Below, piece after piece: positions 1-9,743 of a DNA stretch of 39,241 nucleotides. Position 1 is the stretch's first letter; the number at the start of each line of letters is the position of its first letter. The position numbers and the translations under genes are program-made. The notes beneath the pieces are model-generated. The model worked only from the letters and a program-made list of their open reading frames with translations, was not told the DNA's origin and did not search any database. The DNA is from Flavobacteriaceae bacterium (GTDB lineage Bacteria; Bacteroidota; Bacteroidia; Flavobacteriales; Flavobacteriaceae), in the NCBI GenBank assembly GCA_009693635.1, contig SHWW01000010.1:1-39241 (forward strand), read 5' to 3'.

Positions 1-107
1 TGATATTATATTCATCACTAATAAATTAAATTAGTTTACAATCTGCAAACCGATAATAAACAAATCCAATATTTTATTTCAGCTATCAAGTTTTTTTGAA
101 TTTATTA

Positions 108-1361
108 TTAATGAGTAACCTCAGCAATTTCTTCAGGATTGTGTTTGTGTTTGAAAAAAATGGCAAATGCAACGGTAATTACGGCGGCATAAATGGCAAA
201 ACAAAACCAAATTGAATGCCAGTCTTTTGTGCCTCCAACGGTGAAATATTTATCAATTACATATCCACTGATTGAACTTCCAAGAACTGCTCCAAAACCG
301 TTGGTCATCATCATAAATAACCCTTGAGCGCTCGACCGAATGGAGGAGTCTGTAGAAGTTTCGATAAATAATGACCCTGAAATATTAAAGAAATCGAACG
401 CCATTCCATAGACAATACACGATAATATTATCATCCATAGTCCTCCTGAAGGATCTCCGTAAGCAAATAAACCGAATCGTAATACCCATGCTAACATTGA
501 AATTAGCATTACTTGTTTGATTCCAAAATGTTTCAAGAAAAATGGAATTGCAAGAATAAATAGAGTTTCAGATATTTGAGAAATCGACATTATTATAGTT
601 GAATATTTTACTACAAATGAATTTTGATATTTGGGAACTTTAGAAAAATCCGAAAGAAATGTATCACCATACATATTTGTAAGTTGTAAGGCAGCGCCTA
701 AAAACATTGAAAAAACTAAAAATAGAGCAATTTTATAAGTTCCGAAAAGCTTAAAGGCATCTAAACCTAATTTCTGTGCAAATGTTGAATTTTTAGAAAT
801 TAAATTTTGAGGTGGGCATTTAGGTAGGAAGAAAGAATAAATTCCCAAACCTACGGCTGCGATTGCAGCAATATAGAACATATTAGCAGAGGCTTTGTTA
901 CCAGACAAATTTGTAATCCACATAGCCATAATGAATCCTAAAGTTCCCCAAACACGAATTGGAGGAAATACTTTGACTACATCGTATTTATTATTTTTTA
1001 ATATTGTGAATGCTATAGAATTTGAGAGTGAAATGGTAGGCATATAGAAAAGCATCGCCATGAAAATTACCCAGAAAAAGGAAGTTGGAGAATCAACTTG
1101 CGGAATGTAACAAAGAATTAATCCGCCCAAAATATGCAATACTCCGTATAATTTTTCGGCATTTATAAATTTGTCAGCAATTATTCCAGTCAGTGCAGGC
1201 ATTAAAATTGATGAAAGTCCTAATGTTGAAAACACGGCCCCGAATTCGGAACCACTCCAATGTTTTGAAGCAAACCAATAGTTTCCTACGGTTATCAACC
1301 AAGCTCCCCAAACAAAAAATTGTAGAAAACTCATTAATGTAAGACGATTTTTAATATTCAT
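108..1361 (-). CDS. Nucleoside:H+ symporter-like MFS transporter
   Basis: A 417-residue integral membrane protein with about twelve hydrophobic segments, starting at an ATG with no better alternative. The N-terminus (MSFLQFFVWGAWLITVGNYW) and the segment VFPPIRVWGTLGFI near residue 130 resemble the NupG/XapB nucleoside:H+ symporter family of the major facilitator superfamily, which takes up nucleosides across the inner membrane. Length fits the family (about 400-420). The substrate is inferred from family only; other permeases share this fold. It lies downstream of cmk on the same strand with a 92-base gap, so co-transcription is possible but not shown. Confidence 0.8.
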   Translation of the reverse strand: MNIKNRLTLMSFLQFFVWGAWLITVGNYWFASKHWSGSEFGAVFSTLGLSSILMPALTGIIADKFINAEKLYGVLHILGGLILCYIPQVDSPTSFFWVIFMAMLFYMPTISLSNSIAFTILKNNKYDVVKVFPPIRVWGTLGFIMAMWITNLSGNKASANMFYIAAIAAVGLGIYSFFLPKCPPQNLISKNSTFAQKLGLDAFKLFGTYKIALFLVFSMFLGAALQLTNMYGDTFLSDFSKVPKYQNSFVVKYSTIIMSISQISETLFILAIPFFLKHFGIKQVMLISMLAWVLRFGLFAYGDPSGGLWMIILSCIVYGMAFDFFNISGSLFIETSTDSSIRSSAQGLFMMMTNGFGAVLGSSISGYVIDKYFTVGGTKDWHSIWFCFAIYAAVITVAFAIFFKHKHNPEEIAEVTH

Positions 1362-1453
1362 AAAATTAGATTTAGGTAAAGTCGTTTATTAGTAATGTAA
1401 AACTAACAATAAATTAATATATTCAAATAAAAATTAAATATATTAACTCTAAA

Positions 1454-2140
1454 TCATTTAATGTTTTGAACTAATTCTAATACTTTATCAAATTGCTCTT
1501 CTCGAGTAAGGTGAGAATTATCAATTTCAACCGCATTTTTGTGTTTTAATAACGGAGAATCGTCTCTGTGCGTATCAATATAATCACGCTCTTCCACATT
1601 TTTGAGCACTTCTTCAAAAGAAACAGAATCGCCTTTTTGTTGCAATTCATCAAAACGTCTTTGAGCACGTGTTTGCTTACTTGCGTTCATAAAAATTTTG
1701 AGTTCGGCATTAGGAAAAACTACTGTAGCAATGTCTCTCCCGTCCATTACAATGCCTTTGTCTTTTCCCATTTGCTGCTGTTGCTCTACTAATTTGGCTC
1801 GTACTTCGGAAACTTCGGCAACTTTACTTACGAAATTAGAAACTTCGAGGGTTCGGATTTCCTTTTCGATATTTAGATCGTTTAAATGCATTTCTGCAAA
1901 TCCTAATTCAGGGTTAAATTGGAAATGTAATTTTATATTTGGTAAACTATTTTTCAAACCTTCCTTGTTGAAAAAATCAGGTTGTATAAATTCGTTTTGC
2001 ATTGCAAAATAAGCGATAGCTCGATACATTGCACCTGTATCCACATAAACGTAGCCTAAATGTTTTGCCAGTTGTTTTGCCAAAGTACTTTTTCCTGTTG
2101 AAGAAAAACCGTCTATTGCGATAGTAATTTTTTTATCCAA
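1454..2140 (-). CDS. cmk: Cytidylate kinase
   Basis: CMP/dCMP kinase, which transfers phosphate from ATP to CMP or dCMP in cytosolic pyrimidine salvage. The P-loop GFSSTGKST is at residues 11-19, followed by the conserved VDTGAMYRAIA stretch, and DGRDIATVVFP near residues 133-143 matches the family's nucleotide-binding segment. The 228-residue length is normal. The start codon lies three bases after the porQ stop codon, so the two are very probably co-transcribed; this porQ-cmk pairing is familiar in Flavobacteriaceae. Confidence 0.95.
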   Translation of the reverse strand: MDKKITIAIDGFSSTGKSTLAKQLAKHLGYVYVDTGAMYRAIAYFAMQNEFIQPDFFNKEGLKNSLPNIKLHFQFNPELGFAEMHLNDLNIEKEIRTLEVSNFVSKVAEVSEVRAKLVEQQQQMGKDKGIVMDGRDIATVVFPNAELKIFMNASKQTRAQRRFDELQQKGDSVSFEEVLKNVEERDYIDTHRDDSPLLKHKNAVEIDNSHLTREEQFDKVLELVQNIK

Positions 2141-2143
2141 AAT

Positions 2144-3166
2144 TTATTGTTGAAAATTAATAGTTAAACCAAATAAACTTGTATTTCCTGCTAAAGTATA
2201 ACGAGAATAGGAATAATTGAATTTTAGGTTGTTGAATTTTAATCCAAAACCTAAAGAAATTCCTGAAAAATTCCTTTGCTCTAATATACTCAACTCCTCG
2301 CCTCTTCTGAAATTGTATCCTAAACGCACATTAAAACTTTTCCTCGGAAATAATTCTACCCCAATGATTACATGGCGTAAGGCATTATTAAAAATCGACA
2401 CTTTCTCAGGAGTCGAACCACCATCAATAGAACCCATGGCACGAGCAGGATTTGAAAAAGCAATATTCCACTGTTGTAAATTTTCTAAAGTGAGGTGCCA
2501 GCGAATGGGCACGTTTTCAACTTCTTGAGAAACTCCAATGAGTACTTCTAGAGGCAATTTTTCCTTAGTTCCAGAATACGAAGTAAATTGTGTCCCTATG
2601 TTTCTGACAACTAACGCCCAATTCACATCATTGCGTTCATCAATGAATATTGCGCCTAAATCAACTGCACCACCAAAGGAATTATAACTTTCTAGTGTGG
2701 AGGAAATTAGTTTTGCATTCGCACCAAAATGAATAGGAATGTCAGGAATCATAAATGAATATCCGAAAGACAGTGCTATTTCACTTCCTGTAAAATCAGA
2801 TGTAGGATTTCCAGTTTCATCGGTTCCTTGAAATTTTCCATAATTTACATAATTAATTCCCGCTTGAAAAGTTTGCAAATGTCTGTCGAATGTATAAGCA
2901 TAAGAAGCGGTTCCATAAGTAACTTCTCCAAAATAGCTTCCATAATTTACAGCCAAATGATTGTCCATTTCCGAATTTATCGTTGCAGGATTAAAATTGG
3001 CTTGGTTGACATCGTTATCATATATGGTAATAATTTTCCCACCCAATGAAGCCTGACGGGGAGAGGTTACCAAATTTAAAAACTGATATACCGATTGTCC
3101 ACCTATTTGCCCTTGAGTTACAGAGCAAAAAAGAATGAGAATTAGATATATTTGGTTTTTAAACAT
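2144..3166 (-). CDS. porQ: Type IX secretion system protein PorQ
   Basis: A 340-residue protein with an N-terminal signal peptide (hydrophobic residues about 6-18, ending near TQGQ). The rest alternates in the manner of an outer-membrane beta-barrel and ends in an aromatic-rich strand (LFGLTINFQQ). The opening GGQSVYQFLNLVTSPRQASL and the following NPATIN segment match the PorQ branch of the PorV/PorQ family. In the type IX system these outer-membrane proteins help attach or shuttle cargo carrying C-terminal signals. It sits between lon and cmk; a terminator hairpin separates it from lon, so it probably has its own promoter. Confidence 0.85.
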   Translation of the reverse strand: MFKNQIYLILILFCSVTQGQIGGQSVYQFLNLVTSPRQASLGGKIITIYDNDVNQANFNPATINSEMDNHLAVNYGSYFGEVTYGTASYAYTFDRHLQTFQAGINYVNYGKFQGTDETGNPTSDFTGSEIALSFGYSFMIPDIPIHFGANAKLISSTLESYNSFGGAVDLGAIFIDERNDVNWALVVRNIGTQFTSYSGTKEKLPLEVLIGVSQEVENVPIRWHLTLENLQQWNIAFSNPARAMGSIDGGSTPEKVSIFNNALRHVIIGVELFPRKSFNVRLGYNFRRGEELSILEQRNFSGISLGFGLKFNNLKFNYSYSRYTLAGNTSLFGLTINFQQ

Positions 3167-3220
3167 AGTTCTATTTTCAATTTATATAACGCAAATGCGA
3201 AGATATTATTTTTAATAAAA

Positions 3221-3246
3221 AAAACGGCTAATTTCTTAGCCGTTTT
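3221..3246 (-). terminator. Rho-independent terminator of lon
   Basis: Inverted repeat AAAACGGCTAA / TTAGCCGTTTT with a four-base loop, immediately downstream of the lon stop codon. On the minus strand it is followed by a run of T residues, which is the expected form for termination of leftward lon transcripts before porQ. Confidence 0.85.
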
Positions 3247-3250
3247 TGAA

Positions 3251-5701
3251 TTACAAAACTTTAGCGTTTTTAACTTTTTGATCAGTTAAGGCAATTGCTA
3301 AAACCTCACTCATTTCTTTGACATAATGAAAAGTCAAACCTTCTAAATATTCAAGTTTAATTTCGTCAATATCACTCTTGTTTTCTTTACACAAAACAAT
3401 TTCTTTAATGTTGGCTCTTTTGGCTGCTAGTATTTTTTCTTTGATTCCTCCAACGGGTAAAACTTTTCCTCTTAAGGTAATTTCACCAGTCATAGCAAGG
3501 CTTTTCTTTACTCGCTTTTGAGTAAATAAAGAGACTAAAGATGTTAGCATTGCTATTCCAGCACTTGGTCCATCTTTTGGTGTTGCACCTTCAGGAACGT
3601 GTAAATGGATATTATATTTGGATAGCATTTCAGGGTCAATTCCGAAAATTTCAGCATTTGATTTTATATATTCCAATGCAATAGTTGCCGATTCTTTCAT
3701 TACTGTTCCTAGATTACCTGTAATTGTCATCACTCCTTTTCCTTTAGAAATCAAGGATTCTATGAATAAAATATCACCACCAACATTTGTCCAGGCCAAA
3801 CCAGTTACTACGCCTGCAACGTCATTATTTTCATATTTATCTCTTTCTAATCTTGGAACTCCTAGTACTTTAATAATGTCAGAATCTGTCACTTTTTTGT
3901 TGTACTCCTCACCCATTGCAATAGATTTTGCAGCATTTCGTATAACCTGAGCAATTTTAGCTTCTAATCCACGAACTCCAGATTCACGGGTATAGCCTTC
4001 TACAATTTTCTCCAATTGTTTTTTTCCAATTATTAAGTCTTTTAAGGACAATCCGTGATCCTTCAATTGACGAGGAAATAAATGTTGGCGTGCAATTTCA
4101 GTTTTTTCTTCAATTGTATAACCAGACATTTTTATGATTTCCATTCTATCGCGCAATGCAGGTTGGATTGTTGCCATATTATTTGACGTTGCAATGAACA
4201 TTACTTTGGATAAATCGTAACCCATTTCAAGAAAATTATCATAGAAAGCGTTGTTTTGCTCGGGATCTAAAACTTCTAATAATGCTGAAGAAGGATCACC
4301 TTGATTTCCCATTGCTAATTTGTCTATTTCATCCAAAACGAATACAGGATTTGATGTTCCAGCTTTTTTCAAACTTTGAATAATACGCCCTGACATCGCA
4401 CCAATATAGGTTTTTCTGTGTCCACGAATTTCTGCTTCATCTCGTAAACCACCAAGAGAGATTCTCACGTATTTTCGCCCTAAAGCTTCTGCAACAGATT
4501 TTCCAATAGATGTTTTTCCAACTCCTGGAGGTCCTGTCAAACAAATAATTGGTGATTTCATATCATTTCGTAATTTCAAAACTGCCAAATGTTCTATCAT
4601 TCTTTTCTTTACATCTTCTAAACCAAAGTGGTCACGATCGAGTATTTTTTGAGCTCTTTTTAAGTCGAAATTGTCTTTAGAATATTCATTCCAAGGTAAA
4701 TCTAAAAGTAATTCTAAATAATTTCTTTGAATTCCAAAATCAGGCGCTTGTGGATTCATTCGTCGCATTTTTGTCAATTCTTTTTCAAAATGTTTTTTGG
4801 TAAGATCATCCCATTTTTTGAGTGCTGCTTTTTCAACCATTTCTTCAACCTCTTCTTCTTGAGAAGCACCACCCAATTCTTCTTGAATAGTTTTCATTTG
4901 CTGGTGCAAAAAATATTCTCGTTGTTGTTGGTCTAGATCAAAGCGAACTTTTGACTGAATATCATTTTTCAACTCCAATTTTTGAAGTTCAATATTCATA
5001 AATCGTAAAGTTTCTAAAGCCCTGTCTTTCAAATCTGTAATATTCAACAACTCTTGTTTTTCTTTTAAAGATAAATTCATATTTGAAGATACAAAATTGA
5101 TTAAAAATGATTTGCTTTCAATATTCTTAATTGCAAATGTAGCTTCGGTTGGAATATTTGGACTTTCCTTAATAATTTGGATTGCCAATTCTTTAATTGA
5201 ATCAATAATAACAGAAAACTCTTTATCTTTTTTTGAAGGACGTGTTTCTAAAATATTCTTTACAGTTGCATTTAAATACGGTGCTTGAGAAATAACAGCG
5301 TCGATTTCAAAACGCTTTTTACCTTGAAGAATAACGGTAATATTGCCATCAGGCATTTTTAGAACCCGAAGTATTTTTGCAACTGTCCCAATTGAATGAA
5401 TATCGTTTTGTGATGGGTCTTCGTCTTCTTCATTTTTTTGAGAAACTACCCCAATATCTCTTCCTGAGGCATTAGCATCATTAATCAGCTTTATAGATTT
5501 GTCTCTTCCTGCAGTAATTGGAATTACCACCCCAGGAAATAAAACAGTATTGCGTAAAGGTAAAATTGCCAATGATTCTGGCAATTCTTCATTATTCATC
5601 TCTTCTTCGTCTTCTAGTGTTAAAAGTGGAATTAATTCTGCTTCAGAATCGAATTCTTGAAGTGACAAATTGTCAATAGTAATTATTTTAGGATTTGACA
5701 T
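3251..5701 (-). CDS. lon: ATP-dependent protease La (Lon)
   Basis: A complete 816-residue LonA protease for degradation of misfolded and regulatory proteins in the cytosol. The N-terminal substrate-binding LAN domain begins near residue 43 (LAILPLRNTVLFPGVVIP). The AAA+ module has Walker A GPPGVGKTS at residues 390-398 and Walker B FVLDEID, and the C-terminal serine protease domain has the catalytic dyad Ser713 (in PKDGPSAG) and Lys754 (in VGGIKEK). A Flavobacteria-style acidic N-terminal extension precedes the LAN domain. Length is normal and all catalytic residues are present. It ends in a strong terminator. Confidence 0.98.
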   Translation of the reverse strand: MSNPKIITIDNLSLQEFDSEAELIPLLTLEDEEEMNNEELPESLAILPLRNTVLFPGVVIPITAGRDKSIKLINDANASGRDIGVVSQKNEEDEDPSQNDIHSIGTVAKILRVLKMPDGNITVILQGKKRFEIDAVISQAPYLNATVKNILETRPSKKDKEFSVIIDSIKELAIQIIKESPNIPTEATFAIKNIESKSFLINFVSSNMNLSLKEKQELLNITDLKDRALETLRFMNIELQKLELKNDIQSKVRFDLDQQQREYFLHQQMKTIQEELGGASQEEEVEEMVEKAALKKWDDLTKKHFEKELTKMRRMNPQAPDFGIQRNYLELLLDLPWNEYSKDNFDLKRAQKILDRDHFGLEDVKKRMIEHLAVLKLRNDMKSPIICLTGPPGVGKTSIGKSVAEALGRKYVRISLGGLRDEAEIRGHRKTYIGAMSGRIIQSLKKAGTSNPVFVLDEIDKLAMGNQGDPSSALLEVLDPEQNNAFYDNFLEMGYDLSKVMFIATSNNMATIQPALRDRMEIIKMSGYTIEEKTEIARQHLFPRQLKDHGLSLKDLIIGKKQLEKIVEGYTRESGVRGLEAKIAQVIRNAAKSIAMGEEYNKKVTDSDIIKVLGVPRLERDKYENNDVAGVVTGLAWTNVGGDILFIESLISKGKGVMTITGNLGTVMKESATIALEYIKSNAEIFGIDPEMLSKYNIHLHVPEGATPKDGPSAGIAMLTSLVSLFTQKRVKKSLAMTGEITLRGKVLPVGGIKEKILAAKRANIKEIVLCKENKSDIDEIKLEYLEGLTFHYVKEMSEVLAIALTDQKVKNAKVL

Positions 5702-5869
5702 AGTAAAATTAAGGTCGTTTTGATATTATAATTGTAAATAATGAAATCTAAAATCAGTATTAGTTTAATTAATTATACTTATTAGCTATGAAAAAAGTAA
5801 ATTAAATTATTTTTTAGATTCAAATTATTAAATTTATAAAGCAATCTCTATGCCATTTCATTATAAAAA

Positions 5870-5895
5870 AAAGCTATCCAACAAAAGATAGCTTT
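5870..5895 (-). terminator. Terminator after lipocalin-like lipoprotein gene
   Basis: Inverted repeat AAAGCTATC / GATAGCTTT with an eight-base loop just downstream of the gene ending at 5916. On the minus strand the stem is followed by about eight T residues, so it fits an intrinsic terminator for that gene. Confidence 0.8.
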
Positions 5896-5915
5896 GAATT
5901 AATTTGAATATGTAG

Positions 5916-6443
5916 TTATCTTGTATAAATTATATTATAACTTGAATTTAAGAAAACTGCTGCGTTTGTAGAAGTAGTTCCTACAATCTCCCCAAGCGGG
6001 ACGCTATTTGTTAATGAGCGTCCAGATACGGAAAACACTTTAGAATTTTGAACACTAGATTCTACAAATAACAAAGTCAGTACTGTTCCATCAAGTACCC
6101 ATGTTCCAGAGATATCTGGATCAGTATAACATTCCAAAGTTATGGCTGAACTTATACCAACTCCTTTTGAAGTTAAAGTAAAAGTAGCATTGGGATTTAT
6201 TATTAAGACATTATTATTGAAACATGAAGTCTCTAACATTTGATTGGTAGATGCAGTTCCATCATTATTTAAATCTGTTGGTATACCTGTATTAAAAGAC
6301 GTCATTCTATATGTACCTGCTAAACTTGAAGGATTTATTATATTTCCAAGTAAATCAGTATCTAAAGGCTCAACATTACAAGAAGTAAATATCATTAAAG
6401 TAAAAAAAGAAAATACTGTTGCAGATAATTTTATTGTGTTCAT
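5916..6443 (-). CDS. Lipocalin-like lipoprotein of unknown function
   Basis: A 175-residue protein with a lipoprotein signal: a hydrophobic segment ending in FTSC places the lipidated cysteine at about residue 22. The remainder shows the pattern of the small lipocalin-like (DUF4923/Lipocalin_4-type) lipoproteins common in Flavobacteria: a G-T-Y-R opening strand, D-x-N-x-D-G, a conserved Cys, then N-x-T-F and G-x-W strand motifs. Ligand and function are unknown. It is probably anchored to a membrane facing the periplasm or cell surface. It appears monocistronic, with its own -7 element upstream and a terminator downstream. Confidence 0.7.
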   Translation of the reverse strand: MNTIKLSATVFSFFTLMIFTSCNVEPLDTDLLGNIINPSSLAGTYRMTSFNTGIPTDLNNDGTASTNQMLETSCFNNNVLIINPNATFTLTSKGVGISSAITLECYTDPDISGTWVLDGTVLTLLFVESSVQNSKVFSVSGRSLTNSVPLGEIVGTTSTNAAVFLNSSYNIIYTR

Positions 6444-6467
6444 TATTCTTTGAAATTAAATATTTGT

Positions 6468-6475
6468 CAAATATA
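6468..6475 (-). promoter_or_regulatory. Probable -7 promoter element of the lipocalin-like gene
   Basis: TATATTTG on the minus strand, matching the Bacteroidota -7 consensus TAnnTTTG, about 25 bases upstream of the start codon at 6443. I see no clear TTG -33 box at the usual distance, so this is a partial match only. Confidence 0.45.
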
Positions 6476-6482
6476 AATCAAT

Positions 6483-7808
6483 TTATAATGCTATAATAAT
6501 TTTTCTTTTAACTCTTGATAATAAAAATATACCTGTAACAAAAAATAATCCTAAAAATACGATTGAAAACCTTGGGCTTCCTGTTAATTGGTCGATAATT
6601 CCATAGAGACACATTCCAATTACGATTCCAATTTTTTCTGAAACATCATAAAAACTAAAAAAAGAAGCTGTATAATCCGTTTCTGGTAGCATTTTAGAAT
6701 ACGTAGAACGAGAAAGTGCTTGAATTCCTCCCATCACCAAACCAACAAAGCCAGCAGTTATATAAAATTCTATTGGTGAAGTTACAAAAAATGCAAACAC
6801 ACATAAAACTGCCCAAATAGAATTTAAGAATATTAAAGTGGTTATGTTTCCAAACTTTTCTGAAACCTTTGAAGTTAAATTGGCACCCAAAATAGCTACC
6901 AATTGAATAACTAAAATACTGATTATTAATCCTGTAGTTTTTTCACTGTCAGATTTCCAAGAAATTTCTTGTTCTCCAAAGTAAACCGCAATAATCATAA
7001 CCGTTTGAACCGCCATTCCATAAACGAAGAAACTCCCCAAAAATCGTTTTAATTGCACGTTGTGTTCTAACAAATACCAAATTTTTTTAAGTTCGTGAAA
7101 TCCATTAAAAACTACTGCTTTTGTAACTTTATGACATTTATTTCCTTTAGGCAAATAGTAATAGGTATATTGACTGAAGCCAATCCACCAAATACCAACC
7201 ATCACAAATGAATAACGCATCGCTTTCATACTTGCTACTCCAGATTCTCCTGTAATTCCAAAAAAATTTGGCTTCATAACCATTGCTAGATTAATTAGTA
7301 ATAATAATACGCTACCAACATATCCCATTGAAAATCCTTTGGCACTAATTTTATCTTGTTGTTCAGGAAAAGCGATATCAGGCAAATAAGAGTTGTAAAA
7401 AACCCAACTCGACCAAAATCCAACCAATCCGAAAAAGTAAAAAAGCAAACTTATGTAGATGTGTTCTAAACTAAACCAATACAAACCAATGCAGGAAAGT
7501 GCACCTAAATAACAGAAAAATTTCATAAAGAATTTCTTGTTGCCAATATAATCCGCAATTCCAGATAACAATGGCGAAATGAAAGCTACCAGTAAAAACG
7601 CAGCCGCCGTTACAAAACTAATTAGCGCGGTACTTTTTAGGGAAGTTCCAAAAACATCGATGTATAGACTACCTTTAATTTTAAATAATGCGCCATAAAA
7701 AATAGGAAAAATTGCGGATGCAATTACCAAGCTGTAAACGGAATTTGCCCAATCATAGAAAGCCCAAGCATTCAGTAATTTAGAATTTCCTTTTTCAAGA
7801 TTTGCCAT
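6483..7808 (-). CDS. UMF1-family MFS transporter (Atg22-like)
   Basis: A 441-residue membrane protein with about twelve hydrophobic segments. The N-terminal motif LNAWAFYDWANSVYSLVIAS is characteristic of the UMF1 family, the bacterial relatives of yeast vacuolar Atg22 within the major facilitator superfamily. A second family-like segment is GGIQALSRSTYSKMLPE in the C-terminal half. The bacterial substrate is not established; amino-acid efflux is suggested only by the yeast relative. The start 39 bases after the preceding gene region and the 59-base gap from the M48 gene leave co-transcription with that gene possible. Confidence 0.85.
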   Translation of the reverse strand: MANLEKGNSKLLNAWAFYDWANSVYSLVIASAIFPIFYGALFKIKGSLYIDVFGTSLKSTALISFVTAAAFLLVAFISPLLSGIADYIGNKKFFMKFFCYLGALSCIGLYWFSLEHIYISLLFYFFGLVGFWSSWVFYNSYLPDIAFPEQQDKISAKGFSMGYVGSVLLLLINLAMVMKPNFFGITGESGVASMKAMRYSFVMVGIWWIGFSQYTYYYLPKGNKCHKVTKAVVFNGFHELKKIWYLLEHNVQLKRFLGSFFVYGMAVQTVMIIAVYFGEQEISWKSDSEKTTGLIISILVIQLVAILGANLTSKVSEKFGNITTLIFLNSIWAVLCVFAFFVTSPIEFYITAGFVGLVMGGIQALSRSTYSKMLPETDYTASFFSFYDVSEKIGIVIGMCLYGIIDQLTGSPRFSIVFLGLFFVTGIFLLSRVKRKIIIAL

Positions 7809-7867
7809 AAAAAATCAGTAGGTATTAGATATAAAAGTCTTAAAGACAAATTCGAAGATACTATTTT

Positions 7868-8683
7868 TTATTTAAAAACAACACCAAATTTCGCTGCTTC
7901 AATTTTGGCTTCTGGGATTAAACTTTTCAATTTTTCAATTCGGGTTGCATCCGATGGATGTGTGCTTAAAAATTCGGGTTGCTTTTTACCACCTGAATTT
8001 GCGGACATTCTTTCCCAAAAAGCGACTGCTGTACATGGGTCATAACCTGCGATTGCCATAAGTATTAAACCTATTTTATCGCCTTCACTTTCGTGACTTC
8101 TGTTAAAAGGCAACATCGCACCATATTGCGTAACTCCCCCGTAAGCAGTCATCCAAATTTGTTTTTCTTGATTGCTTTTAGAATCTATTGCAATTCCAAC
8201 AAACCCAGCACCTGCTTGTTGCAATATACCCGCACTCATTCGTTGCGCTCCGTGATTTGCCAATGCATGTGCTACTTCGTGACCCATTACGGTTGCCATT
8301 CCAGCGTCATCTTTGCAAATTGGCAAAATAGCAGAATAGAATACTATTTTTCCGCCAGGCAAACACCAAGCATTAACTTCTTTGCTTTCAACCAATTTAT
8401 ATTCCCAAGCATAATCCTTTAAATAATCTTTAAATCCATTGGCATCCAGATATTTTTCGGCAGCCATTTTAATTTTTAGACCTACCGTTTCAACACGTTT
8501 TGAATCGGTAGTTCCAACAACCACTTTATTATCTTTCAAAAAAGTACCATATTGCTGAAATGAAGTTGGAAACAATTCACTATTGGATACAAAATTCAAT
8601 GAGTTTTTACCCGTAAATGGATTTTTAGCACACGAAATGAGAATCGAAATGATTGTTATAAATAAGATAAAATGCTTCTTCAT
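7868..8683 (-). CDS. M48 family metallopeptidase, lipoprotein
   Basis: A 271-residue zinc metallopeptidase with a lipoprotein signal (ISILISC; lipidated Cys18) followed by the NPFTGK segment seen in the LoiP/YcaL branch of family M48. The zinc-binding HEVAH motif is at residues 135-139, with Glu198 or Glu200 in SHESEGDKIG as the probable third ligand. There are no membrane segments beyond the signal, so it is likely anchored in an envelope membrane facing the periplasm, with a role in protein quality control. A possible -7 element lies at 8718-8725. Family assignment is secure; substrates are unknown. Confidence 0.9.
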   Translation of the reverse strand: MKKHFILFITIISILISCAKNPFTGKNSLNFVSNSELFPTSFQQYGTFLKDNKVVVGTTDSKRVETVGLKIKMAAEKYLDANGFKDYLKDYAWEYKLVESKEVNAWCLPGGKIVFYSAILPICKDDAGMATVMGHEVAHALANHGAQRMSAGILQQAGAGFVGIAIDSKSNQEKQIWMTAYGGVTQYGAMLPFNRSHESEGDKIGLILMAIAGYDPCTAVAFWERMSANSGGKKQPEFLSTHPSDATRIEKLKSLIPEAKIEAAKFGVVFK

Positions 8684-8717
8684 GAAAATTTGATTTTAAT
8701 TTAGAATCATAAAGTTA

Positions 8718-8725
8718 CAAATATA
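8718..8725 (-). promoter_or_regulatory. Probable -7 promoter element of the M48 gene
   Basis: TATATTTG on the minus strand, matching TAnnTTTG, about 35 bases before the start codon at 8683. No convincing -33 element is visible. Confidence 0.45.
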
Positions 8726-8877
8726 TCTCTTAATTTTTATGCTGTAACATAAAATGCATGAGTATTTATGGCTTTAATTTGTAACCTATTTTATGATTAA
8801 TTTAATAGATGTAAGATGCAAACGAAAAAATAATATCCTAAATTGCAGTCGTTTAAATATCATTTAATTTAATTGCG

Positions 8878-9732
8878 TTGAATTCAAATAAAAAATCACA
8901 TTTAAAAGTTCCTAAAATACTAATTTTAGTAGGTAAAACACTTCAGTTTTTTTCTGTAAAATTGACTACTTTGTATTTAGCACGATTATTTACAACTCCA
9001 ATAAAGCACAAAATTCCTAAAAGAGAATTGGAAATGGATAAAAACAGTATTCATGAAAAATTACTAATTCCGGGGAATAATAAAGAAATAGTAGTGTACC
9101 AATATGGGAAAAGTGACAAAAAGATATTGCTTGTTCACGGATGGTCAGGACGCGGAACCCAACTAGTTAAATTTTCAGAGGCATTGATAAATCGAGGGTA
9201 TTCAACAATTAGTTTTGATGCTCCAGCACACGGAAAATCATTTGGAAATTCAACAATAATGACAGAATTTATTGCTTCAATAATAGAAACCGATAGAAAA
9301 TTCGGTCCATTTGAAGCTGCTGTTGGACATTCTTTGGGAGGGATGGCTTTGCTCAACGCAATAAAAAAAGGATTGAAAATTAACCGATTAACAATCATTG
9401 GAAGTGGCGATAAAGTGAAAGATATTTTAGACGATTTCGTCTCTAAATTGGGACTTAATCCAGAATTTAGCTTGCATTTAAAACAGCATTTTGAAAAAAA
9501 ATACAATGAACCTATGGAAAATTATTCGGCACATAGTGCAGCTAAAACAATCGATATTCCTGTTCTTGTAATTCACGATGAAAATGATAAGGAAGTTCCC
9601 GTGAAAAACTCAATTAATATTCACAATAATTTAAAAAATGGGGAATTGCTAATAACACAAAATTTAGGTCACCGAAAAATTCTTGGAAACCCTTTTGTAA
9701 TTGAGAAAACTGTCGAATTTATTATAAATTAA
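8878..9732 (+). CDS. Alpha/beta hydrolase
   Basis: A serine hydrolase of the alpha/beta fold, about 284 residues. The oxyanion-hole strand LLVHGWSGRG begins at residue 84, the nucleophile elbow is GHSLGG with Ser152, the acid is Asp234 or Asp237 (HDENDKE), and His265 (LGHRK) completes the triad. No signal peptide is obvious. The annotated start is a TTG; the first in-frame ATG is at codon 53, which would remove a basic, partly hydrophobic N-terminal region that looks like the normal N-terminus of related flavobacterial hydrolases, so I keep the TTG with caution. The substrate is unknown. The msrB pair begins 11 bases downstream. Confidence 0.8.
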   Translation: MNSNKKSHLKVPKILILVGKTLQFFSVKLTTLYLARLFTTPIKHKIPKRELEMDKNSIHEKLLIPGNNKEIVVYQYGKSDKKILLVHGWSGRGTQLVKFSEALINRGYSTISFDAPAHGKSFGNSTIMTEFIASIIETDRKFGPFEAAVGHSLGGMALLNAIKKGLKINRLTIIGSGDKVKDILDDFVSKLGLNPEFSLHLKQHFEKKYNEPMENYSAHSAAKTIDIPVLVIHDENDKEVPVKNSINIHNNLKNGELLITQNLGHRKILGNPFVIEKTVEFIIN

Positions 9733-9743
9733 TTTCTATTCAA

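Noticed and set aside
3618..3950. Plus-strand frame of 110 codons within lon
   Set aside because: Antisense shadow of lon with no domain or start signal.
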